This document shows, piece after piece, positions 37,221 through 44,183 of a stretch of 64,000 bases of DNA. Below the pieces are notes generated by a model. It was not told where the DNA came from. It saw only the letters and a list, made by a program, of their open reading frames with translations, and did no database searches. Each line of letters opens with the position of its first letter. Position 1 is the stretch's first letter. Source of the DNA: Brevibacterium aurantiacum (GTDB taxonomy: Bacteria > Actinomycetota > Actinomycetes > Actinomycetales > Brevibacteriaceae); contig NZ_FXZB01000009.1 in assembly GCF_900169065.1 (NCBI RefSeq), positions 86,675 through 150,674 of the forward strand. Direction: 5' to 3'. A program made the position numbers and the translations under genes.

Positions 37221-38390
37221 GTGGATCTTTTCGAGTATCAAGCACGTGACCTGTTTGAGAAGCACGGAGTGCCCGTGCTCAAGGCTCAGGTCGCGACGAC
37301 ACCAGAAGCTGCGAAGAAGGCAGCCGAAGATCTTGGCGGCGGAGTCGTCGTCGTCAAGTCTCAGGTCAAGATGGGCGGCCGCGGCAAGGCCGGCGGCGTC
37401 AAGGTTGCGAAGAATCCTGAGGAAGCCGAAGCTCGCGCCAAGGACATCCTGGGTCTCGACATCAAGGGCCACATCACCGAAAAGGTGATGATCGCCGAAG
37501 GTGCAGACATCGCTGAAGAATACTACTTCTCGGTTCTCCTCGACCGGTCCAACCGCACCTACTTGGCCATGTGCTCCAAGGAAGGCGGAGTGGAGATCGA
37601 GCAGCTCGCCGAGGAACGCCCGGAAGCACTCGCCAAGATCCCAGTCTCTGCCATCGACGGAATCGATGCCGCCAAGGCCGAAGAGATCGCCAAAGAAGCA
37701 GGATTCGACGCAGACACCGCCGCTAAAGTGGCCCCTGTGCTGATGTCCCTGTGGACCGTCTTCGAGAAGGAAGACGCATCGCTGGTCGAGGTCAACCCAC
37801 TGGTCAAGACCGGTGCCGGTGACATCATCGCACTCGACGGAAAGGTGTCTCTCGATGAGAACGCCGACTTCCGTCAGCCCGAGCATGAGGAACTGCGCGA
37901 CGACAGCGCAGAGAACCCACTCGAGCTCAAGGCCAAGAAGCTCGACCTCAACTACGTCAAGCTCGACGGCGAAGTCGGAATCATCGGAAACGGTGCCGGA
38001 CTCGTCATGTCGACCCTCGACGTCGTCGCCTACGCCGGTGAGAAGCACAGCAACGTCAAGCCTGCCAACTTCCTCGACATCGGAGGCGGCGCCTCTGCTG
38101 AGGTCATGGCCAACGGGCTCGAGGTCATCCTCGGCGATGAGCAGGTCAAGTCAGTCTTCGTCAACGTCTTCGGCGGAATCACCGCGTGTGACGCTGTAGC
38201 CGACGGCATCGTCAAGGCTCTCGAGATCCTCGGCGACCAGGCCACCAAGCCACTCGTCGTCCGCCTCGACGGAAACAACGTCGAAGAAGGACGTGCGATC
38301 CTCAAGGAAGCCGCGAACCCACTCGTCACTCTGACCGACACCATGGACGGTGGAGCCGACAAGGCCGCCGAACTGGCTGCTGCCAAGTAA
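37221..38390 (+). CDS. sucC: succinyl-CoA synthetase beta subunit
   Basis: A 389-residue ATP-grasp subunit of the TCA-cycle enzyme that makes ATP or GTP from succinyl-CoA. It starts [19 protein letters not shown], the usual N-terminus, at GTG 37221 with AGGA six bases upstream. The nucleotide-binding stretches [18 protein letters not shown] and the C-terminal domain [13 protein letters not shown] and [11 protein letters not shown] are present. Upstream open frame is not coding. sucD follows after 18 bases. Confidence 0.97.
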   Translation: MDLFEYQARDLFEKHGVPVLKAQVATTPEAAKKAAEDLGGGVVVVKSQVKMGGRGKAGGVKVAKNPEEAEARAKDILGLDIKGHITEKVMIAEGADIAEEYYFSVLLDRSNRTYLAMCSKEGGVEIEQLAEERPEALAKIPVSAIDGIDAAKAEEIAKEAGFDADTAAKVAPVLMSLWTVFEKEDASLVEVNPLVKTGAGDIIALDGKVSLDENADFRQPEHEELRDDSAENPLELKAKKLDLNYVKLDGEVGIIGNGAGLVMSTLDVVAYAGEKHSNVKPANFLDIGGGASAEVMANGLEVILGDEQVKSVFVNVFGGITACDAVADGIVKALEILGDQATKPLVVRLDGNNVEEGRAILKEAANPLVTLTDTMDGGADKAAELAAAK

Positions 38391-38408
38391 GGAAAGGTCT
38401 TTACATAA

Positions 38409-39305
38409 ATGTCTATCTTCCTGAATTCCGATTCGAAGATCATCGTCCAGGGCATCACCGGCGGCGAAGGAACCAAGCACACTGCGCGCATGCTCGCAGC
38501 CGGATCCAACGTCGTCGGCGGTGTCAACGCCCGCAAGGCCGGCACCACCGTCAAGCACAACGACAAGGACGGCAACGAAGTTGAGCTGCCCGTCTTCGGC
38601 TCCGTCTCCGAGGCGATGGAAGCCACTGGCGCCGACGTCTCCGTGGCCTTCGTGCCGCCGGCATTCTCCAAGGATGCTGCGATCGAGGCCATCGACGCCA
38701 AGATCGGTCTGCTCGTCATCATCACCGAGGGCATTCCAGTCCAGGACGCTGCCGAGGTGTGGGCTCGTGCGCAGGCCGCAGACAATGCGACCCGCATCAT
38801 CGGACCCAACTGCCCGGGCATCATCTCGCCAGAGGCTTCGCTGGCAGGCATCATCCCTGCCAACATCACCAAGAAGGGCAAGCTCGGACTGGTCTCCAAG
38901 TCCGGCACGCTGACCTACCAGATGATGTACGAACTGCGTGACCTCGGCTTCTCCACCGCCATCGGAATCGGTGGTGACCCGGTCATCGGCACCACGCACA
39001 TCGATGCGCTCGAGGCCTTCGAGAATGACCCCGAGACCGAAGCCATCGTCATGATCGGCGAGATCGGTGGTGACGCTGAAGAGCGTGCCGCTGCCTACAT
39101 CAAGGACAACGTGACGAAGCCGGTCGTCGGCTACGTTGCAGGCTTCACCGCTCCCGAGGGCAAGACCATGGGCCACGCCGGCGCCATCGTCTCCGGCTCC
39201 TCAGGAACTGCTGCGGCGAAGAAGGAGGCCCTTGAGGCTGCAGGCGTGAAGGTCGGCAAGACTCCGACCGAGACCGCTGACCTCATGCGCGAACTCCTCG
39301 CCTGA
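38409..39305 (+). CDS. sucD: succinyl-CoA synthetase alpha subunit
   Basis: A 298-residue subunit with the CoA-binding N-domain ([16 protein letters not shown]), the motif [12 protein letters not shown] and the phosphorylated His region [19 protein letters not shown]. Length and order match the family. It follows sucC in one operon and is closed by the hairpin at 39326-39381. Confidence 0.97.
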   Translation: MSIFLNSDSKIIVQGITGGEGTKHTARMLAAGSNVVGGVNARKAGTTVKHNDKDGNEVELPVFGSVSEAMEATGADVSVAFVPPAFSKDAAIEAIDAKIGLLVIITEGIPVQDAAEVWARAQAADNATRIIGPNCPGIISPEASLAGIIPANITKKGKLGLVSKSGTLTYQMMYELRDLGFSTAIGIGGDPVIGTTHIDALEAFENDPETEAIVMIGEIGGDAEERAAAYIKDNVTKPVVGYVAGFTAPEGKTMGHAGAIVSGSSGTAAAKKEALEAAGVKVGKTPTETADLMRELLA

Positions 39306-39325
39306 GTCGTCTGACTCACTCACAG

Positions 39326-39381
39326 CGCGGTCCAAGTGCGATCGCTCAGCACACATGCTGGGCACCTGCACTTGGACCGCG
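39326..39381 (+). terminator. terminator of sucCD
   Basis: CGCGGTCCAAGTGC pairs perfectly with GCACTTGGACCGCG over 14 bp. The loop holds a smaller hairpin (CAGCA/TGCTG). GTGTTGTAT follows. It lies 21 bases after sucD. Confidence 0.75.
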
Positions 39382-39570
39382 GTGTTGTATGTCCGCAGGA
39401 AAGTGGGTGGGCGGCGCCACACGTAATGATGCGTCACGCACCGGGAGCAGCAAATCACCCCGATACTCGCTTTTCCTCCAATTGGTTCAGCAACCCGACC
39501 CGCCAGCATCAAATCACCCCATTGCAACAGGTGGTTATGGAACGGACTGTGCGGGGTCGGCACGGGAGGC

Positions 39571-39576
39571 TAACCT
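39571..39576 (+). promoter_or_regulatory. -10 element, leaderless promoter
   Basis: TAACCT is six bases before the GTG at 39583, the distance from a -10 to a transcription start, so the mRNA likely begins with the start codon. Confidence 0.45.
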
Positions 39577-39582
39577 GAACAT

Positions 39583-40728
39583 GTGAATGACCAGACACCG
39601 CTGTCCCAGAACCCACAGGCCGATCAGACGACGCCCCTCGATCAGTCGACGCCCCTCAACCCACCGACCGTTGACACCTCCCCGGCGGCCCATCCGCGCA
39701 ACTTCGGCTCCGACAACTGGGCCGGCGCCCACCCGGAAGTCATCACCGCCATCACGCAGGCTAATGTCGGACACACTCCCGGCTACGGAGGTGATCCCTG
39801 GACTGCGCGTTTCGGTGAGGTCATGAAGGGCCATTTCGGTCCCTCCGCCCAGACGTTCCCAGTCTTCAACGGCACCGGAGCCAACGTGCTGGCACTGCAG
39901 TCGGCTCTGCCCCGCTGGGCGGCCGTCATCACCGCCGCATCGGCCCACATCAACTACGACGAAACCGGAGCCCCGGAGAAGGTCGGCGGACTTAAAGTCA
40001 TCGGTGCCCCAACTCCAGACGGCAAACTGACGCCCGAGATCATCAACGGTGCCGTTCTCGGTCGCGGCAACGAACACAACGCACAGCCCCTGGCAGTGAG
40101 CATCTCCCAATCGACCGAGTGGGGAACGACGTACACGCCCGACGAGATCCGTGCCATCGCGGACACCGCGCACGGTCTAGACATGATCCTCCACGTCGAC
40201 GGCTCCCGATTGGGCAACGCCGCCGCCTATCTCGGCACCGGCCTCGGAGCCATTACCACCGACGTCGGAGTCGACATCATCAGCCTCGGCGGGACGAAGA
40301 ACGGGCTCCTCGGCGCCGAAGCGATCGTCGTCCTCAATCCCGACATCGGCCAGGGGATGAAGTTCCTGCGGAAGATGAATCTGCAGCTGTCATCGAAGAT
40401 GCGCTTCCTCTCCGCCCAACTCAATGCCCTCTACGACGGCGACCTGTGGTCCACCTCGGCAAATCACGCCAACTCCATGGCCCGGAGGCTGGCAGATGGC
40501 CTCGCCGAGGCGGTGTCCACCGGCCATGCACCCGATATTTCGATCGTGGCCAAGACCGAATCCAACGTCGTCTTCGTGCACATGCCCGAAGAGGTTGCGG
40601 CGCGGGCACAGCAGAAGTTCGCCTTCGCGAACTGGCCCATGGCCGAGAACGTCGTGCGCCTCATGTGTGCCTTCGACACCACAGCCGAGGATGTCGACGC
40701 TCTCATCGAGGCCATCGTCGAGTCCTGA
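39583..40728 (+). CDS. threonine aldolase family PLP enzyme
   Basis: A 381-residue fold-type I PLP enzyme of the beta-eliminating lyase/low-specificity threonine aldolase family, which cleaves threonine to glycine and acetaldehyde. Visible are FNGTGANVLALQS, SAHINYDETGAPEK, SISQSTEWGTTYTPDEI, HVDGSRLGNAAAYL, and the PLP Lys in SLGGTKNGLLGAEAIV. The first 35 residues form a Gln/Thr/Pro-rich extension with a short internal repeat, unusual for the family. The start is GTG 39583, probably leaderless. Confidence 0.88.
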   Translation: MNDQTPLSQNPQADQTTPLDQSTPLNPPTVDTSPAAHPRNFGSDNWAGAHPEVITAITQANVGHTPGYGGDPWTARFGEVMKGHFGPSAQTFPVFNGTGANVLALQSALPRWAAVITAASAHINYDETGAPEKVGGLKVIGAPTPDGKLTPEIINGAVLGRGNEHNAQPLAVSISQSTEWGTTYTPDEIRAIADTAHGLDMILHVDGSRLGNAAAYLGTGLGAITTDVGVDIISLGGTKNGLLGAEAIVVLNPDIGQGMKFLRKMNLQLSSKMRFLSAQLNALYDGDLWSTSANHANSMARRLADGLAEAVSTGHAPDISIVAKTESNVVFVHMPEEVAARAQQKFAFANWPMAENVVRLMCAFDTTAEDVDALIEAIVES

Positions 40729-40759
40729 ACGCCGAGTCCTGGGTAGAGGCGTAGAGGCA

Positions 40760-40792
40760 GGTCGACCGACCCAAGTCTCAGGTCGGTCGACC
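40760..40792. terminator. bidirectional terminator
   Basis: GGTCGACCGACC and GGTCGGTCGACC form a perfect 12-bp stem with a 9-base loop between the convergent threonine aldolase and rtcB genes. Confidence 0.75.
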
Positions 40793-40808
40793 GGCGGCGC
40801 GTTCCTGC

Positions 40809-41978
40809 TCAGTCTCCCTTGACGTTGACGAGCTGACGCAGCGTATGCCTGATCTCGACCAGCGCCGAGGCATCGGCCATCACCTGGTCGATCGGCTTGT
40901 ACGCCTGCGGGATCTCATCGATGAAGGCGTCCGTGTCCCGGTACTCGATGCCGACCATGGCCTCCCGAAGCTGGTCATGGCTGAACGTCTTCCTGGCTGC
41001 GGTACGGGAATACTGCCGACCGGCTCCGTGTGGTGAGGAGTTCAGCGATACTGGATCTCCCTTGCCCTCAACGACGTAGGATGCGGTGCCCATCGATCCG
41101 GGGATGAGGCCTGGCCGTCCGGCATCGGCCTCGATCGCGCCCTTTCTCGATACCCACACCGTCTTGTTGAAGTGCTTCTCGGACTGGGTGAAGTTGTGGT
41201 GGCAGTTGATGCGCTCGGCCTCGACCACGGTCTCACCCATCGTCTCCGACAGCTGCCGGGCCACCCGGTCCATCATCTCTTCACGGTTGAGCAGGGCGAA
41301 GTGCTGAGCCCACTTCAGCTGACTGATGTAGGCGGAGAACTCAGGAGTGCCCTCGACGAGGTAGGCGAGGTCCGGGTCCGGAAGATCGATCCACCATTTC
41401 TTGTTCAGCTGTGCGGCGACCTTGATGTGGTGAGTGGCGATCTTGTTGCCGATGCCTCTCGATCCTGAATGCAGGAACATCCACACCCGATCGTCCTCGT
41501 CGACGGAGACCTCGATGAAGTGGTTGCCCGAGCCCAGCGATCCCAGCTGATGCCGCCAGTGTCCGGCATAGTCGGAAGGGTCGAATTCGGACCTCTCCGC
41601 CAACTCCTCGAGCTCGGCGATGCGTGGCGCCGCCGTGGCGACGATCTTGCGGTTGTAGGCCCCTGCCGAGGTCGGCACTGCCCGTTCGATGGCTTCGCGC
41701 AGTCCGGTGAGATCGCGCGCCTCGAGATCCTGTCTGGTGAACTGTGTGCGCACGGCGATCATGCCGCAGCCGATGTCGACTCCGACCGCGGCGGGGATGA
41801 TCGCGCCCAGGGTGGGAATGACCGATCCGACGGTCGCTCCCTTGCCCAGATGGGCATCGGGCATGAGCGCGACATGGGGGTGGATGAACGGCATTCGCGC
41901 AGTCGTGTGCGCCTGCTCAAGGGTCTTCTCGTCGAGAAGAGATGCCCAGGAGATCAGCCGTCTGCTGAGTTTTTCCAT
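40809..41978 (-). CDS. rtcB: RNA-splicing ligase RtcB
   Basis: A 389-residue GTP- and Mn-dependent RNA ligase joining 2',3'-cyclic phosphate or 3'-phosphate ends to 5'-OH ends. Metal and active-site motifs are MPDAHLGKGATVGSVIP, VGVDIGCGMIAVR, FLHSGSRGIGNKIA, NCHHNF, and SSPHGAGRQYSRTAA with the guanylylated His. I start at ATG 41978 (MEKLSRRLISWASLL), which has GAAAGG upstream; a frame extending to 42089 runs through a terminator and is not coding. No archease or RNA cyclase is adjacent. A structured leader with a small ORF and terminator lies directly upstream. Confidence 0.93.
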   Translation of the reverse strand: MEKLSRRLISWASLLDEKTLEQAHTTARMPFIHPHVALMPDAHLGKGATVGSVIPTLGAIIPAAVGVDIGCGMIAVRTQFTRQDLEARDLTGLREAIERAVPTSAGAYNRKIVATAAPRIAELEELAERSEFDPSDYAGHWRHQLGSLGSGNHFIEVSVDEDDRVWMFLHSGSRGIGNKIATHHIKVAAQLNKKWWIDLPDPDLAYLVEGTPEFSAYISQLKWAQHFALLNREEMMDRVARQLSETMGETVVEAERINCHHNFTQSEKHFNKTVWVSRKGAIEADAGRPGLIPGSMGTASYVVEGKGDPVSLNSSPHGAGRQYSRTAARKTFSHDQLREAMVGIEYRDTDAFIDEIPQAYKPIDQVMADASALVEIRHTLRQLVNVKGD

Positions 41979-42054
41979 GGTCCTTTCCTGATTTCCTTGT
42001 GGTGAGGTCCGGGACCCACATCGCGAAGATCTGGAAAGCCATGGCTGCGATATG

Positions 42055-42087
42055 AAAAGAGCCCCGGACCGGTGATCGGTGCGGGGC
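42055..42087 (-). terminator. intrinsic terminator in the rtcB leader
   Basis: On the minus strand GCCCCG-C-ACCG, loop ATCAC, CGGT-C-CGGGGC is followed directly by TCTTTTC. It lies after the small ORF stop and 76 bases before the rtcB start, so transcripts must read through it to express the ligase. Confidence 0.75.
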
Positions 42088-42105
42088 ATGCTGACGTGCG
42101 CTGGG

Positions 42106-42195
42106 TCAGATGTCGCGCCACCGAAGGGTCGACTGATGAGCGGATTCGAATTGCTTCGATCCGCGAAGTTCGCGCGATGAGGCGAAAACGTTCAT
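42106..42195 (-). CDS. 29-codon leader ORF upstream of rtcB
   Basis: The frame starts at ATG 42195 with AAGGA eight bases upstream, a good ribosome-binding site, and ends at TGA 42108. The product is basic and polar, with segments MNVFASSRELRGSK and STLRWRDI, and no run of a single amino acid that would mark a classical attenuator. The ATG lies inside the closing helix of the three-way junction at 42133-42198, so folding should hide the start codon and translation should melt the fold. A terminator follows 18 bases after the stop. It is a leader peptide candidate that controls rtcB. Confidence 0.6.
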   Translation of the reverse strand: MNVFASSRELRGSKQFESAHQSTLRWRDI

Positions 42196-42198
42196 CAG
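42133..42198 (-). ncRNA. three-way-junction RNA in the rtcB leader (candidate)
   Basis: On the minus strand the 66 bases fold as P1 CTGATGA/TCATCAG (7 bp, perfect); P2 GTTTTCGC/GCGCGAAC (8 positions, one mismatch, loop CTCATC); and P3 GCGGAT-CGAA/TTCG-ATCCGC (10 bp with one bulged A and a GCAA tetraloop of the GNRA type). The compactness and GNRA loop argue for a real RNA. It overlaps codons 1-21 of the 29-codon ORF. A TTCGAATCC segment looks like a tRNA T-loop but the rest is not tRNA. Confidence 0.5.
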
Positions 42199-42248
42199 TT
42201 GATTCCTTCGTGTGTGTTCACTGCGCCGAGGTGGCGCAGCCAGCGTGT

Positions 42249-42298
42249 CTGCCGACACGGAAGTACGACTATACACGAGCTTCCGTGCCGGCCGGCAG
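42249..42298 (-). terminator. long hairpin between usp and the rtcB leader
   Basis: CTGCCG/CGGCAG and CACGGAAG/CTTCCGTG pair around an asymmetric internal loop, starting six bases past the usp stop. It may end the usp transcript. Its loop contains TATAGT on the minus strand (42273-42268), a possible -10 for the rtcB leader, so the site may serve both functions. Confidence 0.55.
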
Positions 42299-42303
42299 CT
42301 TTG

Positions 42304-42708
42304 TCATTTCTTTCGGTCGGCCTTCACAGAGACGACGGGGACATCGGAGTCGAGGATGATGCGCTGAGCGGTTGAGCCCATGATGAGTTTGCCGACGGGG
42401 GAGCGGCGACGCGATCCGATCACGATCATGCGGGTATCTTCGGTCGCCTCGGCGAGGGCGAGGAGTTCCTCAACGGGATCATTGCCGCGCAGGAACTGCA
42501 GGATCTCATGGGAGACCTTGGACGAGCGCAGCGCCTCTTTGAGTTCCTCCATATCCTGATTCGTCGCGACACCGCGTTCGTCGGGAGTCTCTCCGATGCC
42601 GGCATTGAGCACGATCACGGTGTCATCGAAGGCCCTCGCCTGATCGATGCCGAACGTGACGGCAGCCTTGCCTTCTGGTGAGGGGGAATAACCGACGAGA
42701 ATTGTCAT
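42304..42708 (-). CDS. universal stress protein, UspA family
   Basis: A 134-residue single-domain Usp. It starts MTILVGYSPSPEGKAAVTFG and ends with the ATP-binding pattern GSRRRSPVGKLIMGSTAQRI (G-2x-G-9x-G-S), so it should bind ATP, followed by the last strand VPVVSVKA. I choose ATG 42708 with AGGAGAG about five bases upstream rather than the longer open frame. It is divergent from the methyltransferase gene and upstream of rtcB on the same strand. Confidence 0.92.
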   Translation of the reverse strand: MTILVGYSPSPEGKAAVTFGIDQARAFDDTVIVLNAGIGETPDERGVATNQDMEELKEALRSSKVSHEILQFLRGNDPVEELLALAEATEDTRMIVIGSRRRSPVGKLIMGSTAQRIILDSDVPVVSVKADRKK

Positions 42709-42778
42709 GATCTCTCCTGATGCGACACTGGACGAAGCTCCCTCAATTAGTAGCACATCTGCGTGCTGCGACGCTCCT

Positions 42779-42824
42779 CAGTCTGCCCCAACCTGCACTT
42801 CAGTCTGCCCCAGCCTGCAGCGGA
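42779..42824. repeat. imperfect 23-bp tandem repeat
   Basis: CAGTCTGCCCCAACCTGCA is followed by a near-identical copy (CAGTCTGCCCCAGCCTGCA) 23 bases on, in the divergent region between usp and the methyltransferase gene. No known function. Confidence 0.6.
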
Positions 42825-42902
42825 GATCTGTGTGAGTCGGTCGTTCCCGGTGGTGGCGCATCCGCGACTGAAGCAGGGGCTCAGTCCGACTAGACTGTTC
42901 GA

Positions 42903-44168
42903 ATGCCTTCTACCCTCCTGTCTCCGGATTCTCCTGCCCGCCACCGCAGCCAGGATCTGCTGGAACAGTTTCCCGAGCTCGCTGAAGTTCCGGGATTCCC
43001 ACAGGCAAGGATCCTCACCGAGTATGTCCTGGGGCGACGCAGCGGAGAGCTCGACGTCTCCGGGCGTGCGACGGAAGGATCATTCGTGGACGCCGAGGCG
43101 GTCGTGAGACTTCCGCACGAGGTCCTCATCGTCGATGACGGCCAGGGACTGCAGTCGCGGCTGTTGAGCGAGATCGTCCCCGTGCGCACGTACAACGACC
43201 GAGTGGACGAAGCACGCACCGTCGCCGAGGTGGCAGATCAGGCCAGCCCCGTCGACGATCTCGCTGTCTTCGCCTCAGAAGCACAAGAAGTCTGGGCGAT
43301 CGTCAACGCACCGAAGGCCACCCACGCGTTGGCCGAGACGATCGCTGCCGTCCAGGCTCACGTGACCACGATCATCGTCATCGGTCGCAGCGATTCGATG
43401 AGCCGAGCGGTGAACAAGGAACTGGCGCGTGGTTTCGCCCGCGTCGACGTCTCGCCAGGCGTCGGCAAGCACCGCATGATCATCGGCAGCCGGACGCTGT
43501 CATCACCGAGCCTGCCGAGCTTCCCCAAGCACAGCAGAATCGATCATCCGGCCACAGGTTCGCTGCAGGTCAGTGCCCACGGAGCCTGCTTCTCCGGGGT
43601 CAAAAGCGATGAGGGCTCGGCCGCGCTGCTCACGGCTCTGGCAGCCGAATCTGAGCCCGCCGCGGCCCAGTCCTCCGAGGCTCAACTCGCCGAGGCGGGT
43701 CCTGGTTCCCCGAACTCGGTCCTTGACCTCGGGTGTGGGAACGGATGGCTGCTCACAGCTGCGATGCGGGTCACGGCGGCGAAGAAGGGTACCGGCGTGG
43801 ACGTATCGAAGGCGGCGGTCGCCTCGGCGAGGGAGACCGCTGAGGCGAACGGACTCGAGGTCGAGGCCATCCTCGCCGATGCCACGGATGTGCAGGCTCT
43901 GACAGGCGCAGACTCTTCGGTGCGCGCCGGCGGGCACGACCTCATTCTGCTCAACCCGCCCTTCCACCAGGGCACGACCATCGAAACAGACACCGCTGCC
44001 GGACTCATGCGCACAGCAGCCGAGCTGCTGGCACCCGAGGGGCGAGTCCTCACGGTCTACAACTCACACCTGCACTACCGCGAGACCTTGGAGCGTGTCA
44101 TCGGACCCAGCGAACAGGTCGCTCGCACCAGCAAGTTCACCGTCGTCCGCAGCCTCAGACGCGGCTGA
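42903..44168 (+). CDS. RsmC/RlmG-type rRNA methyltransferase
   Basis: A 421-residue two-domain protein. The C-terminal half is a SAM-dependent methyltransferase with motif I SVLDLGCGNGWLL and the catalytic NPPFHQG motif of guanine-N2 methyltransferases such as RsmC and RlmG. The N-terminal half is the degenerate, target-binding domain (PHEVLIVDDGQGLQSRLL). Modification of 16S or 23S rRNA is inferred from family. TAGACT ends six bases before ATG 42903, so the transcript is probably leaderless. Confidence 0.88.
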   Translation: MPSTLLSPDSPARHRSQDLLEQFPELAEVPGFPQARILTEYVLGRRSGELDVSGRATEGSFVDAEAVVRLPHEVLIVDDGQGLQSRLLSEIVPVRTYNDRVDEARTVAEVADQASPVDDLAVFASEAQEVWAIVNAPKATHALAETIAAVQAHVTTIIVIGRSDSMSRAVNKELARGFARVDVSPGVGKHRMIIGSRTLSSPSLPSFPKHSRIDHPATGSLQVSAHGACFSGVKSDEGSAALLTALAAESEPAAAQSSEAQLAEAGPGSPNSVLDLGCGNGWLLTAAMRVTAAKKGTGVDVSKAAVASARETAEANGLEVEAILADATDVQALTGADSSVRAGGHDLILLNPPFHQGTTIETDTAAGLMRTAAELLAPEGRVLTVYNSHLHYRETLERVIGPSEQVARTSKFTVVRSLRRG

Positions 44169-44181
44169 GAGTCTCAGCCGC
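44161..44181. terminator. bidirectional terminator hairpin
   Basis: GCGGCTGAGA and TCTCAGCCGC form a 10-base inverted repeat around one base. It overlaps the methyltransferase stop and lies just past the convergent UvrA-like gene. Confidence 0.6.
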
Positions 44182-44183
44182 CG

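Noticed and set aside
42133..42198. A tRNA gene upstream of rtcB (TTCGAATCC looks like a T-loop and P1 has 7 bp)
   Set aside because: The T-loop bases are part of a longer GNRA hairpin, and there is no anticodon or D arm.
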